Positions 1 to 8,822 of a stretch of DNA of 64,000 bases are shown here, in pieces (the stretch's first letter is position 1; each line of letters starts with the position of its first letter). Source of the DNA: Alphaproteobacteria bacterium (GTDB lineage: Bacteria > Pseudomonadota > Alphaproteobacteria > Rs-D84); the NCBI GenBank assembly GCA_017615655.1, contig JAFZZS010000005.1, positions 16,445 to 80,444 on the forward strand, read 5' to 3'. The notes under the pieces are model-generated. The model was not told the DNA's origin, made no database searches, and worked only from the letters and a program-made list of their open reading frames with translations. The position numbers and the translations under genes are program-made.

Positions 1-23
1 ATCCTTTGATTTTTTGACTTTTA

Positions 24-1793
24 TTAGTTCTTTTTACGAACCTGTATATGAACGTCACGCAATTGCTGTTCGGTAACCTCATTCGGACTGCCCATCAACA
101 AATCTTGACCACGTTGGTTTGCCGGAAATGCGACAATTTCACGCAAACTATCACCGTTACCCAAAATCTCTGACACGACACGTTCTATACCAAATGCGCA
201 TCCACCATGTGGTGGCGCACCATATTGAAATGCGGTGTATAGGCCAGAAAAGTTCTTTTCAACCGCCTCGATTGGATATCCAGCAATTTCAAAACATTTT
301 TTCATAACATCTGGGTTATAGTTACGCAAACCACCACTGCAGATTTCAATTCCATTAAGAACCATATCAAACTGTGCCGCTTTGATTGTGAATGGATCCA
401 GCGTAGACAATTCTTCAAGACTGGCCATTGGATATGAGAATGGGTTATGCGTAAACATCGGGGCACCGCCACGTTCTTCGTCTGGCTCAAAAAACGGGAA
501 ATTATCAACCCAACAGAACGCGAAATCACGTGGTTTCACCAAATCTAATTCTGCGCCCAATTTATTGCGTAACTTACCCGCTGCCTTGGCCGCGATATCC
601 CCCTTGTCACAAACAAAGAACAATGATGAATTATCCCCGGCAATCTTATGCAATTTTGCAATACGGTCCGCATCAAGTTTCTTGGCAACTGGTCCCTTTG
701 GTTCATCTGCAAACACAATGTAAGCCAACCCACCAAGCCCTAGTTCTTTAACGGCATACTCACCTAATTTATCAAACCATGAACGAGGTTTGTCCGCACT
801 GTTCGGTCCTGGTATTGCACGAACAACAGCACCATTTTCAATGGCATTCGCAAATATCCCGAAATCTGACCCACGGAAAATATCTGTTACATCGGAAATA
901 AGAATAGGATTGCGCATATCTGGTTTATCTGACCCATATTTCAACATAGCATCATCAAATGAAATATGTGGAATATCCGGGTAAACATTAGCATCTGGCG
1001 CAAATGTTTTAACCATTTCTGGAATTACTGCCTCACCCACAGCTTGAATATCAGGCAAATCAACAAACGACATTTCCAAATCTAGTTGATAAAATTCCAG
1101 TAATCTATCCGCGCGCAAATCTTCATCACGAAAACATGGTGCAATCTGGAAATAGCGATCAAAACCAGCGACTTGCAATAATTGTTTAAACATCTGTGGT
1201 GCTTGGGGCAAAGCATAGAACTTACCATGATGCAAACGTGACGGCACCAAGAAACTGCGCGCCCCCTCGGGCGAATCGGCTGTTAATAATGGAGTTTGAA
1301 ATTCTGAAAAACCCAAATCCCACATCTTATCGCGCAACCATTTCATCATCTTGTTACGCATCAAAATATTGTAATGCAATTTTTCACGTCGTAAATCCAA
1401 GAAACGATATTTATAACGTAATTCCTCACTCGTTTCATCATCACCAAATACCTGGAAAGGTAAAACTTCGGAATTCGTCAAAACACTCCATTTTTGAACT
1501 TGGATTTCTATTTCACCGGTAGAAATTTTGTCATTAACTTGGGTCGCATCACGTGCAACGACTTTCCCTATGACTTGCAACACAGATTCCGGACGAACAC
1601 GTTCCAAGTCTTCATTTCCACCGTCAAGAACGATTTGCGTTATTCCATAATTATCCCGTAAATCTATGAATAACAAAGATCCATGATCACGTTTACGATG
1701 AACCCAACCAGAAAGGGTTACAATTTCACCAACATTCTTGGCAGTCAATTCCCCGCACGTATGCGTTCTATATTTTGATTTTAGTGATAACAT
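24..1793 (-). CDS. aspS: Aspartyl-tRNA synthetase, probably non-discriminating
   Basis: Charges tRNA-Asp with aspartate in the cytoplasm. The 589 residues match the usual bacterial AspRS length, with an N-terminal OB-fold (about 1-110) and a class II catalytic core. Motif 2 (FRDEDLRADR) is at 221-230 and motif 3 (GGCAFGIERV) at 530-539. His37, in the segment RKRDHGSL, sits where discriminating enzymes such as that of E. coli carry Leu. His is typical of non-discriminating AspRS, which also makes Asp-tRNA-Asn for GatCAB amidation; this is inference from the family. The ATG at 1793 follows an AAAAAGGG Shine-Dalgarno. The gene is transcribed alone behind a long structured leader. Confidence 0.97.
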   Translation of the reverse strand: MLSLKSKYRTHTCGELTAKNVGEIVTLSGWVHRKRDHGSLLFIDLRDNYGITQIVLDGGNEDLERVRPESVLQVIGKVVARDATQVNDKISTGEIEIQVQKWSVLTNSEVLPFQVFGDDETSEELRYKYRFLDLRREKLHYNILMRNKMMKWLRDKMWDLGFSEFQTPLLTADSPEGARSFLVPSRLHHGKFYALPQAPQMFKQLLQVAGFDRYFQIAPCFRDEDLRADRLLEFYQLDLEMSFVDLPDIQAVGEAVIPEMVKTFAPDANVYPDIPHISFDDAMLKYGSDKPDMRNPILISDVTDIFRGSDFGIFANAIENGAVVRAIPGPNSADKPRSWFDKLGEYAVKELGLGGLAYIVFADEPKGPVAKKLDADRIAKLHKIAGDNSSLFFVCDKGDIAAKAAGKLRNKLGAELDLVKPRDFAFCWVDNFPFFEPDEERGGAPMFTHNPFSYPMASLEELSTLDPFTIKAAQFDMVLNGIEICSGGLRNYNPDVMKKCFEIAGYPIEAVEKNFSGLYTAFQYGAPPHGGCAFGIERVVSEILGNGDSLREIVAFPANQRGQDLLMGSPNEVTEQQLRDVHIQVRKKN

Positions 1794-1978
1794 TTCTGTT
1801 CCCTTTTTATTTTAGGCGCGGAAAAACATTTTGGAATCTCGGCACCAATTGGTTAAACATTTTTTCGGGGCGCATAAAACTTGGCTATGCGCGGTGCCAC
1901 CCGAATTTATCACTTTTTAAATTTGAACCGCGACTCCATGGTTGTCGGTCATATCAATGCCACAGGTTCAACAAAACT
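1794..1978 (-). promoter_or_regulatory. T-box-like leader of aspS
   Basis: Read on the minus strand, this leader contains GGGTGGCACCGCG, the conserved T-box motif (consensus AGGGUGGNACCGCG). The flanks form the canonical antiterminator at 1864-1905: TTCGGG pairs with CCCGAA, then comes the 7-nt bulge TGGCACC (1893-1899), then GCGCATA pairs with TATGCGC. The bulge base C would pair with the G discriminator of tRNA-Asp. A short 5' stem (TTGAACC/GGTTCAA, 1923-1971) could be a reduced stem I. Its loop holds two GAC triplets (1944-1946, 1948-1950), candidate Asp specifiers. An alternative helix between 1861-1873 and 1816-1826 would disrupt the antiterminator. No clear U-tract terminator is visible, so the output (transcription or translation) is unresolved. 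Confidence 0.8.
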
Positions 1979-1984
1979 GAGACA

Positions 1985-2013
1985 ATAATAAAACTAAAAT
2001 TAGCAATTTGCAA
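1985..2013 (-). promoter_or_regulatory. Promoter of aspS leader
   Basis: On the minus strand TTGCAA (2008-2013) is followed by a 17-bp spacer and TATTAT (1985-1990). The predicted start near 1978 lies a few bases before the first stem of the T-box leader. It overlaps the intergenic edge just after the DHFR-like stop codon. Confidence 0.55.
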
Positions 2014-2019
2014 GTATTA

Positions 2020-2487
2020 TCATCGTGACCATGACCATACCTTGTTATATATCCGCACAGTCATGTCATCAAATGGTATTGTGGCAGATGGTTGTGGCAA
2101 TATCTTTGAAAATGGATTTTTATACCTTTCATCTGCGATAATTTTTTGTTTCACGGTTGTTATAACAAATGTATCTATCACCCCAACATCATACGCTGCC
2201 TGCAAAAACACCGGTCCACCAACCAAGATTGCGTTTGGGAAATCATAATTCAAGTTTCTTAACGACATATCTCCACTGCGTTTAGCCACAAGGAACATTC
2301 TATTTTTATCCATACGCATTTTTTCTGGTAATAATCCAAAGGTATGTGGTGAACACACATATACACCGCCACATGCAAATGTTAACAATTTGAATATTTT
2401 TTTATCCAATTCTGGTGTCCAACTCATATCATCGTTTTCACCACGTGCCAGATACCCATTACAAGATTCAACGAAAATCGCTTTCAT
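2020..2487 (-). CDS. Dihydrofolate reductase-like protein
   Basis: The 155-residue product resembles DHFR. It has an N-terminal strand (MKAIFVES), a loop reading LARGENDDMSWT in place of the usual GxxGxxxxLPW, and a C-terminal VGGPVFLQAAYDVGVIDTF segment like the GG..iy..al strand of DHFR. DHFR makes tetrahydrofolate for thymidylate and purine synthesis. I chose the ATG at 2487 because the protein aligns from there; 16 extra codons upstream look non-coding. No clear Shine-Dalgarno is visible. The sequence is divergent, so a related reductase of the RibD/DHFR fold is possible. Confidence 0.6.
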   Translation of the reverse strand: MKAIFVESCNGYLARGENDDMSWTPELDKKIFKLLTFACGGVYVCSPHTFGLLPEKMRMDKNRMFLVAKRSGDMSLRNLNYDFPNAILVGGPVFLQAAYDVGVIDTFVITTVKQKIIADERYKNPFSKILPQPSATIPFDDMTVRIYNKVWSWSR

Positions 2488-2546
2488 GTGGGTTAAAATA
2501 ACATAAAAAAAATATTGTGCAAGACATTTGCACAATCTGTAAATTC

Positions 2547-2620
2547 TGGTGCCCTAAGCAAGAATCGGACTTGCGACTCGTCCTTACCAAGGACGTGTTT
2601 TACCACTAGACTATTAGGGC
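2547..2620 (-). tRNA. tRNA-Thr (anticodon GGT)
   Basis: The minus strand folds as a full cloverleaf. The acceptor GCCCTAA pairs with TTAGGGC, the anticodon loop is TTGGTAA inside stem CGTCC/GGACG, and a T arm follows. Discriminator A and an encoded CCA end at 2547. It reads ACC/ACU codons. Confidence 0.93.
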
Positions 2621-2682
2621 GATTCCTAAAACATGGGCAAATTATACGGAAACACATATAAAAATCAAGTAAAAAAACCCAC

Positions 2683-3267
2683 CTATTCTTCCAATTTCAC
2701 GCGCCACGATGCGTCTTCTTGAGGTTTCCGTGTTGGTGGTAAAGCAATTCCACCAAAAGGCATTTGAGCGACCAAGGTCCAACTTTCTGGCAAATTAAAC
2801 ATATTCCGAACCATTTTATCTATGATTGGGTTATAATGCTGTAGGTTGGCGCCTATGCTAACTGTGGCAAATGCGTTCCATATTGCAAATTGCAACATCC
2901 CGTTTGATTGCATCATCCAATCATGAAACATGTCCGCATAAAATGGATAATTTCTTTGTGTTTCTGTAACAACAGCTGCATCATAAAAATAAAGTATCGT
3001 CCCATACCCATTTATAAAAGAGTCTATCCTAGCACGGGGAAGCTTATCACCAAGTTTCACGACAAGTTCATTATAAACCGAATTCCAAAAATTTGTATGT
3101 TTGTTATCTAACACCACTACTACACGTTGACTTTTCATATTAAATGCATCTGGTACGTATCGTACCGCATCATTTACAATCTCTATTATTTCATCTTTAG
3201 AAACAGGTATTTGTTTATTCAAATTATATACTGAGCGCCGTTGGCTTAGTGCCTTGATAAATTCCAT
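2683..3267 (-). CDS. Nitroreductase family protein (Frm2-like)
   Basis: This 194-residue protein has the nitroreductase start (ALSQRRSVYNL), a DAFNMKSQRVVVV segment and a C-terminal QMPFGGIALPP region. These are typical of the FMN-dependent Frm2/HBN1-like branch. Members reduce nitro- or quinone-type substrates with NAD(P)H; the natural substrate here cannot be read. The length matches the family. It is a single gene between tRNA-Thr and the alkD-flavodoxin pair, with a GGGGACAAT upstream sequence serving as the ribosome-binding site. Confidence 0.8.
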   Translation of the reverse strand: MEFIKALSQRRSVYNLNKQIPVSKDEIIEIVNDAVRYVPDAFNMKSQRVVVVLDNKHTNFWNSVYNELVVKLGDKLPRARIDSFINGYGTILYFYDAAVVTETQRNYPFYADMFHDWMMQSNGMLQFAIWNAFATVSIGANLQHYNPIIDKMVRNMFNLPESWTLVAQMPFGGIALPPTRKPQEDASWRVKLEE

Positions 3268-3322
3268 TATTGTCCCCTTTTTACAGGACTATAACAACTT
3301 TTATAAGACTTACCAATATGGT

Positions 3323-4006
3323 TTAATTCCGTAATTTCCGCAAAATGTTTTTATTCGTTTCTGTCACACGATATGATTCCAATGCTTTTTGAATTGCACG
3401 TGAACGTGTCCAAGTATCCAGCTTTTTAAAATATGGCAAAACCCTATCAAAATACTTTGCAGCAACGGTTGCAAAATACCATGCCCGCATCATATTTACA
3501 TAATATTCATCTGATTTTATATTTATAACCATATCCATATATTTATTGTTGAATTTATCATCTAAAAAATATCTCATCAGACATAATACCGCGAAACGCA
3601 CCGTATAGAGATGTTTTGACTTAATCCATTTTTTTATGTACGGCAACAATTTGTCTGTATTTTTTACAAAAATTTTTGGGGACATTTGGTCACATGTTGC
3701 CCAATTATCAATATACGGCAAAAATTTATCAACCGCAGATACCGCTGCGTCAAAATCACGAATTTCCGATATAATAAACGCGTGCAGTTGATTTTCATCA
3801 AAAAAATTATGTGGTAATTTACTGATAAAATCATTTGCAATACCATCTTTTATTAGATTATGGGCCAACGCACGTAAAACAGGTGTCCGTACCCCGATAA
3901 ACCGTCCAGAATCAATCGTTGGAATCAATGCAGATTGAAAATTTCTGTATGCTTTGTCTTGCGCCGCATACAAAGAATCTAAAACTTTATTATTTTTCTT
4001 CACCAT
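3323..4006 (-). CDS. AlkD-like DNA alkylation repair protein
   Basis: The 227 residues follow the AlkD pattern of HEAT-like helical repeats. IGVRTPVLRALA lies near residue 38, an Asn-Trp-Ala-x-Cys-Asp segment (DNWATCDQ) near the middle, and TVRFAVLCLMRYF after it. AlkD proteins excise bulky or cationic alkylated bases such as 3-methyladenine and 7-methylguanine without base flipping. The start overlaps the end of the flavodoxin gene by 17 bp, so the two are translationally linked. Catalytic competence was not verified residue by residue. Confidence 0.85.
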   Translation of the reverse strand: MVKKNNKVLDSLYAAQDKAYRNFQSALIPTIDSGRFIGVRTPVLRALAHNLIKDGIANDFISKLPHNFFDENQLHAFIISEIRDFDAAVSAVDKFLPYIDNWATCDQMSPKIFVKNTDKLLPYIKKWIKSKHLYTVRFAVLCLMRYFLDDKFNNKYMDMVINIKSDEYYVNMMRAWYFATVAAKYFDRVLPYFKKLDTWTRSRAIQKALESYRVTETNKNILRKLRN

Positions 4007-4529
4007 TATTATCTATTAATTGACCCTTTATCCATTTCTCAACTATATCACGGGAATCACCAACATTTGAACCATATACCGCTAACCCATTTTTAATTTT
4101 TGCACCTTTAAGAATATTTTTTATATCTTCAACACATTCACCAAGGTTTGACCCTTCGTGTGTGACAAACGGCATAACTATCTTACCGGCAAAATTATAC
4201 CGTTCCAAAAATGTAAACACCGCCATTGGATATGTTCCCCACCATACAGGTCCCCCAATAAACACTACATCATAGTCAGATAAATCACCAACCGGTAATT
4301 TTTTAAGTATTGGTCGCGCATCCTTGGCTTTTTCTTGCTTTGCAATATCGGTACATTCATTATATTCATTTGGATATAGATTTTGGGGTTCTATTTTAAA
4401 TATATCTGCCCCAACAATATCACGAATATATTCAGCAATAACCTCGGTATTACCTTTAACTAGGTTAACAATACCACCCCCAAACCAATTTTGCCCAGTA
4501 TGTGAAAAATATGCAACCAATGCTTTCAT
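3990..4529 (-). CDS. Flavodoxin-like protein
   Basis: A 179-residue flavodoxin. The FMN phosphate loop is SHTGQNWFGGG near the N terminus, preceded by the strand MKALVAYF, and the second FMN loop reads IGGPVWWGTYP. It probably carries electrons or reduces small substrates via FMN, like the WrbA/flavodoxin_4 group. The ATG at 4529 has a strong GGAGAA Shine-Dalgarno; the longer reading frame start lacks one. It is first in a two-gene operon with the AlkD-like gene. Confidence 0.85.
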   Translation of the reverse strand: MKALVAYFSHTGQNWFGGGIVNLVKGNTEVIAEYIRDIVGADIFKIEPQNLYPNEYNECTDIAKQEKAKDARPILKKLPVGDLSDYDVVFIGGPVWWGTYPMAVFTFLERYNFAGKIVMPFVTHEGSNLGECVEDIKNILKGAKIKNGLAVYGSNVGDSRDIVEKWIKGQLIDNNGEEK

Positions 4530-4614
4530 TATTTTCTCCTTTTTCACCAAATAATACATAAAAACAAAAAAAGTTTTAATAAAAATTTTAACAACTGATT
4601 AGACCAATAACGCC

Positions 4615-4643
4615 TTGATACAAATAGTGAAAAAGTGTATAAT
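4615..4643 (+). promoter_or_regulatory. Sigma-70 promoter
   Basis: TTGATA (4615-4620) and TATAAT (4638-4643) are separated by 17 bp, about 50 bp upstream of the large gene starting at 4695. It is the best-formed promoter in the window. Confidence 0.8.
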
Positions 4644-4694
4644 ATTACCGGTGATATATTATCCACGTAAAAAAGAACGAAAGGAACTACACCA

Positions 4695-7600
4695 ATGTCG
4701 AAGAAAATATATACCGAAACAGAATTACAGAATATTATCGATTTGTATGCCCAAGGGGACGATACGCGTGACCAAGCAATCGCGATGGGAAACCAGTTTT
4801 TGACTGATTTTGCCAAAGGAGAAGCTGACATTGAAGAATCTGCATATATAGAAAGTGATATATTTGAGAGAATTCTTAACATATTCGGTACAGAAGAAAA
4901 TGGGGCGGGTGATGATGTTATAAATCAATTGGGAGCCCAGGCATTGGCGCAATACGAAAAAAATATTTCTGAACTAAATAATGTATCAAACGCAGTCGAT
5001 GAAAATCGTATTTACCAACTAACATCTGATCAGAATCAAATAAAGTTTGATTTGGTTACATTAGAAATCTATCGTGAAATGGGACTGGTTGATGCATCAG
5101 TTGACCCAAGCAATATGACACCCAACGAGGTAGCAAAGTTAATAGATTCAATTAATTTAACAGAGGAAAAACATAAAGAATATTCTAATAAATTTATCGA
5201 TACTATTATTGGTGATTCTGAGTTATTTGAATTGACACCACCAAAGATACTAACCGATGCATACATATTTGCACGCGAACAATTACAAACGAACCCAAAT
5301 GACAAAGATTTTGTAAAACGGTTTGACACACTTGCTAGACGTATAGATAGCCTTATTACGAATTTCCATGCAAAGATTAACTATTTCTATTCCGACCCAT
5401 CAAACATTGCTGATGTTTGGGCTGGGTATCGTAAAATGTGCGATGTACGCACTGCTGACCTTAGAATTACTGAAAAAGATAACGAAGCTACAAAAAAATA
5501 TAAACAGGATATCGCAGAAGCTGCTCAAGAAACCATAACGCAATTACAAGAAATTGTGTCTATGTATTCATATATGTGGAATTTAAAAGATCTGAAACCC
5601 GAAGATGCGGAAAAACTTGAACAAAGATGGAAACAAATTTCAAAATCATTGAAAGGAATTGAATTAACCGATGAACTTCTTTTTGTATTGTCGAACTATA
5701 AGTTTTTAGACGAAGACGGCAACCCAATGCCCCAATTCATAGATGAAAATGGCGACCCAAAACTTGAATTTAAACCCGGATATAAACTAAATCCCACAGG
5801 GCGACTTAGCCGGATAATATCATTGGCAAAAAATGATGTTACAATGATGAACGTCGGTGATTTGGATAAAGAGATAAATAATATAAGTTTAACTGATGCA
5901 TTGTTTGATCGTGTTCCATGGAAAATCGCCGAAATATCTGTCGCAGATCAAGTAATCCAGGGAATTGAAAAAAATCCGCATAAATTATTAACCGAAGAAG
6001 AAGTAAATGATTTTTGGGAAACAATCCAGCATGACGGTGGCAGTATTACTGATGCCGGATACCAGGCTGCTTTGGATGCCCAGGTTAATCAAGCCGCGGG
6101 CTTTGCGGGAATGATGGCGCAACGCATTGGTAATGACAAACCGATTGTCATGCGACCATTTGATGCTGTTCAAGATATTGATAAATTGGCTGCAACCAGA
6201 TCGGAAAAAATCGGCGCAGGTGAACGTAAACGTAAAATTGGCTTTTTTAAACGTATGGCAAAAAACTTTGGTGCCGCCGCAGTTATGTCAGCTGGTCTTA
6301 CATTTATTGGCAAAGCAACTGGTGTTGCATATGCAGGCGCAGCAGTTGGAACCGCACTTGGTATCGGCAATATGGTCGTTCAAGGATTCAAATGGCGTAA
6401 AGAACAAAAAAAGGCCGGCAAACCACACGGATTACGCGCGTTCTTTAAAGATAAACGCAACTGGGGACCCGCAATCGCATCTGGTTTGGGTGTTGCAGCA
6501 GTAATCAGTATGGCAACTGGTAATCCTGAATTAGCGGCTGGATTTGGAATCGGTGCAATGGCTGTAGGTGGTGGTTCCGCAGCGAAAATGACTTACGATG
6601 ATGCATTGAACGCCGGTTATACAAAAGGACAAGCATTGGCGGGTGCACTTGGTGTTGCAGGTGCAACTATTGTCGGTGGCTTATGTGGCCGTGCCGCAAT
6701 GAACGGTGTTGTTAACTATGTCAATACCCACACAGACAGCACCCTATTCCAAACAGAGCACACGGTAACAAATGTACACGAAACCACACAAAACACATAT
6801 CCAGATGGATGGATTGAGGGCAATGAACACACATTGGCCCAATGGGAATCGCCTCAAATGTTAGACGCACATCTTAATGGGTTGATGGATGCGGGTCTAT
6901 CACACGATGATGCGGTTCGATATTTGCTCGCGTGGCATGATGTAACCGACCATAATTTGGGTGGCGGTTATTTTGACAGTATAGGTATGAGTTACAGTGA
7001 TGTAGCCGCATTACGTGGTTCCATAGACGGCACCATGATAAACCTTAACCCAGAATCTATGGCGGCATTTAACCATTTTAATGATTATATATCCGGATCA
7101 AATACTGTCAGATACCCCGTAGGTTTGTTCGAACCGTATAATACCCCTGTTAGTCATGTTCTTCCACCTAATGCAACATGGGATGCAAATGGTATGTTGG
7201 TTCCTGGGCATGACGTTTATTCAACATGGGTCAATTGGGGTGGCGAAGGTGTCCAACATATTCCTGTTATCACCACAGATGTATACAGCATATTTACACC
7301 TAATGAACTAGCGTTTCCTGCAGGCATTGGTACTGTAGGAATTTATGAACCCAGAGTTCTGCCTAAAGATTACTTACCGCGTATGCGCGAACGTGCAGGT
7401 GCATTGGCTGATCGTGCAGAAAAGGTATCCGGTAATACACGCAATGATGGCGGGCATAACAATAATGATGAACACGGCAACACCAACAATAATGGAAATA
7501 CCGGACATACACAACCAACAGAAACCACTAACGATGAAAACAATGGCGCTGTAACACAAACCGGGGAAAATACTAGTGGCACTAACACAGAAAATAACAG

Positions 7601-8567
7601 TGATACAGGAAGCACTGGGAATGGTGGCACAGTAACCCCAACTGGTACAAATTCCACGAACACCGAAAACGGTGCTAATACTGGTGGCAATTCACCAAAA
7701 CAACAGCGTGGTTTCTTTGGAAAAATGAAAGATTTCACCTACAAGGTGTTACAGACTGGATATCACGGATTACAAAAAATACAAAAAGGAGTACATAATA
7801 TGAAAACAGAAAAAATAAAAGCTAAACACGAGCGTGAACTTGAAGATATAAAAGGTAAAAACCGCGAAGCATCTGAACGCGCAAAAGGTATTAAGGCCCA
7901 AAAGAAAGCATATGACGGTATATCTATTGATGAAATAGACGAACTATCATTAAAAGATGCCGCCGCAATTGCAGGTTTAAACAAAAGATTAAAAAAACGT
8001 TTGGGCGAAAAACGTTTAAGACTCTCTGCCGCACTGGATCGCGAAGACCTTAAACAAAGACATGATATTCAACAAAAATTAAATGAACGATTGGCAGAAT
8101 TGGATAAATTAGCGGCTGAATTAGAAACTTTTGATGCTATGGGTGGCGAAGAAGCAATGGAAAAACGTGCCCGTATGGCAGAGTTAGAAGCCAAAGTCAA
8201 AAAGATAGAAACACAAGCAGAAATTGATTTAGAAGTTGCCCGCGCCGAAGGTAGAAACAAGGTTAAAGATGCACGCGCTGATGGTCGTACATCACGCCTT
8301 AGAAAATTCGGTCAAGCATTGGCGGCACTTCGTCATGGGCGTCATGATGTAACCGAGGATGATATCAAATCTGCAGCCAATGCCATAAAACTTGCCAAGA
8401 AAGAACTTGCAGCAGCAAAAACCAATTCAGCAAAGAAAATCTGGCAAGAAGCGGCGGATAACCTGGCCAAGACAATGGCTAATCATACATATACCGAAGA
8501 ACAAAGGACACAAATTGCGGAATATATTGTCGCCGAAGCTCAACGTCAGATGCAAAACGTAAAATAA
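4695..8567 (+). CDS. Very large protein of unknown function
   Basis: I do not recognise this 1290-residue protein. Residues 1-510 are acidic, helical and globular-looking. Two Gly/Ala-rich hydrophobic stretches follow (about 515-562 and 587-665) and could insert in a membrane or form helical hairpins. A mixed region carries many His, Trp and Tyr. A linker of about 90 residues (913-1000) is almost entirely Asn, Thr and Gly. The C-terminal 280 residues are highly charged and strongly predicted coiled coil. There is no signal peptide. It is monocistronic, between a strong promoter and a strong terminator. The architecture fits a structural scaffold or a secreted effector; neither is shown. Confidence 0.9.
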   Translation: MSKKIYTETELQNIIDLYAQGDDTRDQAIAMGNQFLTDFAKGEADIEESAYIESDIFERILNIFGTEENGAGDDVINQLGAQALAQYEKNISELNNVSNAVDENRIYQLTSDQNQIKFDLVTLEIYREMGLVDASVDPSNMTPNEVAKLIDSINLTEEKHKEYSNKFIDTIIGDSELFELTPPKILTDAYIFAREQLQTNPNDKDFVKRFDTLARRIDSLITNFHAKINYFYSDPSNIADVWAGYRKMCDVRTADLRITEKDNEATKKYKQDIAEAAQETITQLQEIVSMYSYMWNLKDLKPEDAEKLEQRWKQISKSLKGIELTDELLFVLSNYKFLDEDGNPMPQFIDENGDPKLEFKPGYKLNPTGRLSRIISLAKNDVTMMNVGDLDKEINNISLTDALFDRVPWKIAEISVADQVIQGIEKNPHKLLTEEEVNDFWETIQHDGGSITDAGYQAALDAQVNQAAGFAGMMAQRIGNDKPIVMRPFDAVQDIDKLAATRSEKIGAGERKRKIGFFKRMAKNFGAAAVMSAGLTFIGKATGVAYAGAAVGTALGIGNMVVQGFKWRKEQKKAGKPHGLRAFFKDKRNWGPAIASGLGVAAVISMATGNPELAAGFGIGAMAVGGGSAAKMTYDDALNAGYTKGQALAGALGVAGATIVGGLCGRAAMNGVVNYVNTHTDSTLFQTEHTVTNVHETTQNTYPDGWIEGNEHTLAQWESPQMLDAHLNGLMDAGLSHDDAVRYLLAWHDVTDHNLGGGYFDSIGMSYSDVAALRGSIDGTMINLNPESMAAFNHFNDYISGSNTVRYPVGLFEPYNTPVSHVLPPNATWDANGMLVPGHDVYSTWVNWGGEGVQHIPVITTDVYSIFTPNELAFPAGIGTVGIYEPRVLPKDYLPRMRERAGALADRAEKVSGNTRNDGGHNNNDEHGNTNNNGNTGHTQPTETTNDENNGAVTQTGENTSGTNTENNSDTGSTGNGGTVTPTGTNSTNTENGANTGGNSPKQQRGFFGKMKDFTYKVLQTGYHGLQKIQKGVHNMKTEKIKAKHERELEDIKGKNREASERAKGIKAQKKAYDGISIDEIDELSLKDAAAIAGLNKRLKKRLGEKRLRLSAALDREDLKQRHDIQQKLNERLAELDKLAAELETFDAMGGEEAMEKRARMAELEAKVKKIETQAEIDLEVARAEGRNKVKDARADGRTSRLRKFGQALAALRHGRHDVTEDDIKSAANAIKLAKKELAAAKTNSAKKIWQEAADNLAKTMANHTYTEEQRTQIAEYIVAEAQRQMQNVK

Positions 8568-8583
8568 TGATACACAAAATAAT

Positions 8584-8612
8584 AAAAAGGCCTGTTCACC
8601 AGGCCTTTTTTA
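8584..8612 (+). terminator. Intrinsic terminator of the large gene
   Basis: AAAAGGCCTG pairs with CAGGCCTTTT around a short loop and is followed by T-rich sequence. A second hairpin with CCCCGA/TCGGGG arms follows at 8620-8641, with a TTTTT tail. Confidence 0.9.
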
Positions 8613-8643
8613 TTAGAATAACCCCCGAATAAATCGGGGTTGA

Positions 8644-8787
8644 ATTTTTGGTAGCGGCGAAGGGATTGTATATTCCCACTCATTTCATTCGTGGGCCCCT
8701 TTCCAAATCGCGACGGTTTCGCCATGCTACGCTTGCAAAACCTGCTATTTTGTCGGACCCAGGGTCCTTATCTTTCGCGACTATACC
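8644..8787 (+). repeat. Remnant repeat derived from the tRNA-Met 3' end
   Basis: The left edge (8648-8667) is a perfect 20-bp copy of the 3' end of elongator tRNA-Met, but the match stops there. The right edge, read on the opposite strand, begins TTTTGGTATAGTCGCGAA, an imperfect copy of the same end. The 144-bp block is therefore bounded by imperfect inverted repeats. Inside are a CCCAC/GTGGG hairpin and the palindrome GGACCCAGGGTCC. It contains no gene. It looks like a decayed earlier integration or a small non-autonomous repeat. Confidence 0.5.
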
Positions 8788-8792
8788 AAAAT

Positions 8793-8816
8793 AAAAAACG
8801 ACCCGATGGGTCGTTT
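8793..8816 (-). terminator. Ancestral tRNA-Met terminator, displaced
   Basis: On the minus strand AAACGACCC pairs with GGGTCGTTT, followed by a run of T. It lies directly after the left attachment repeat, so before integration it would have terminated tRNA-Met transcription. Confidence 0.7.
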
Positions 8817-8822
8817 GCTATT

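Noticed and set aside
1923..1971. Leader peptide MTDNHGVAVQI on the minus strand in the aspS leader
   Set aside because: It has only one Asp codon and no Shine-Dalgarno, and it overlaps the short stem. The T-box features explain the leader better, though a dual role cannot be excluded.
1775..2248. 157-residue plus-strand reading frame
   Set aside because: It lies antisense to the aspS leader and the DHFR-like gene and has no ribosome-binding site or family resemblance.
7370..7738. 122-residue minus-strand frame inside the large gene
   Set aside because: It is antisense to the Asn/Thr/Gly linker; low complexity on one strand creates an open frame on the other.
8644..8787. A second tRNA-Met gene
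   Set aside because: Only the last 20 bases match; there is no anticodon arm or 5' acceptor strand.
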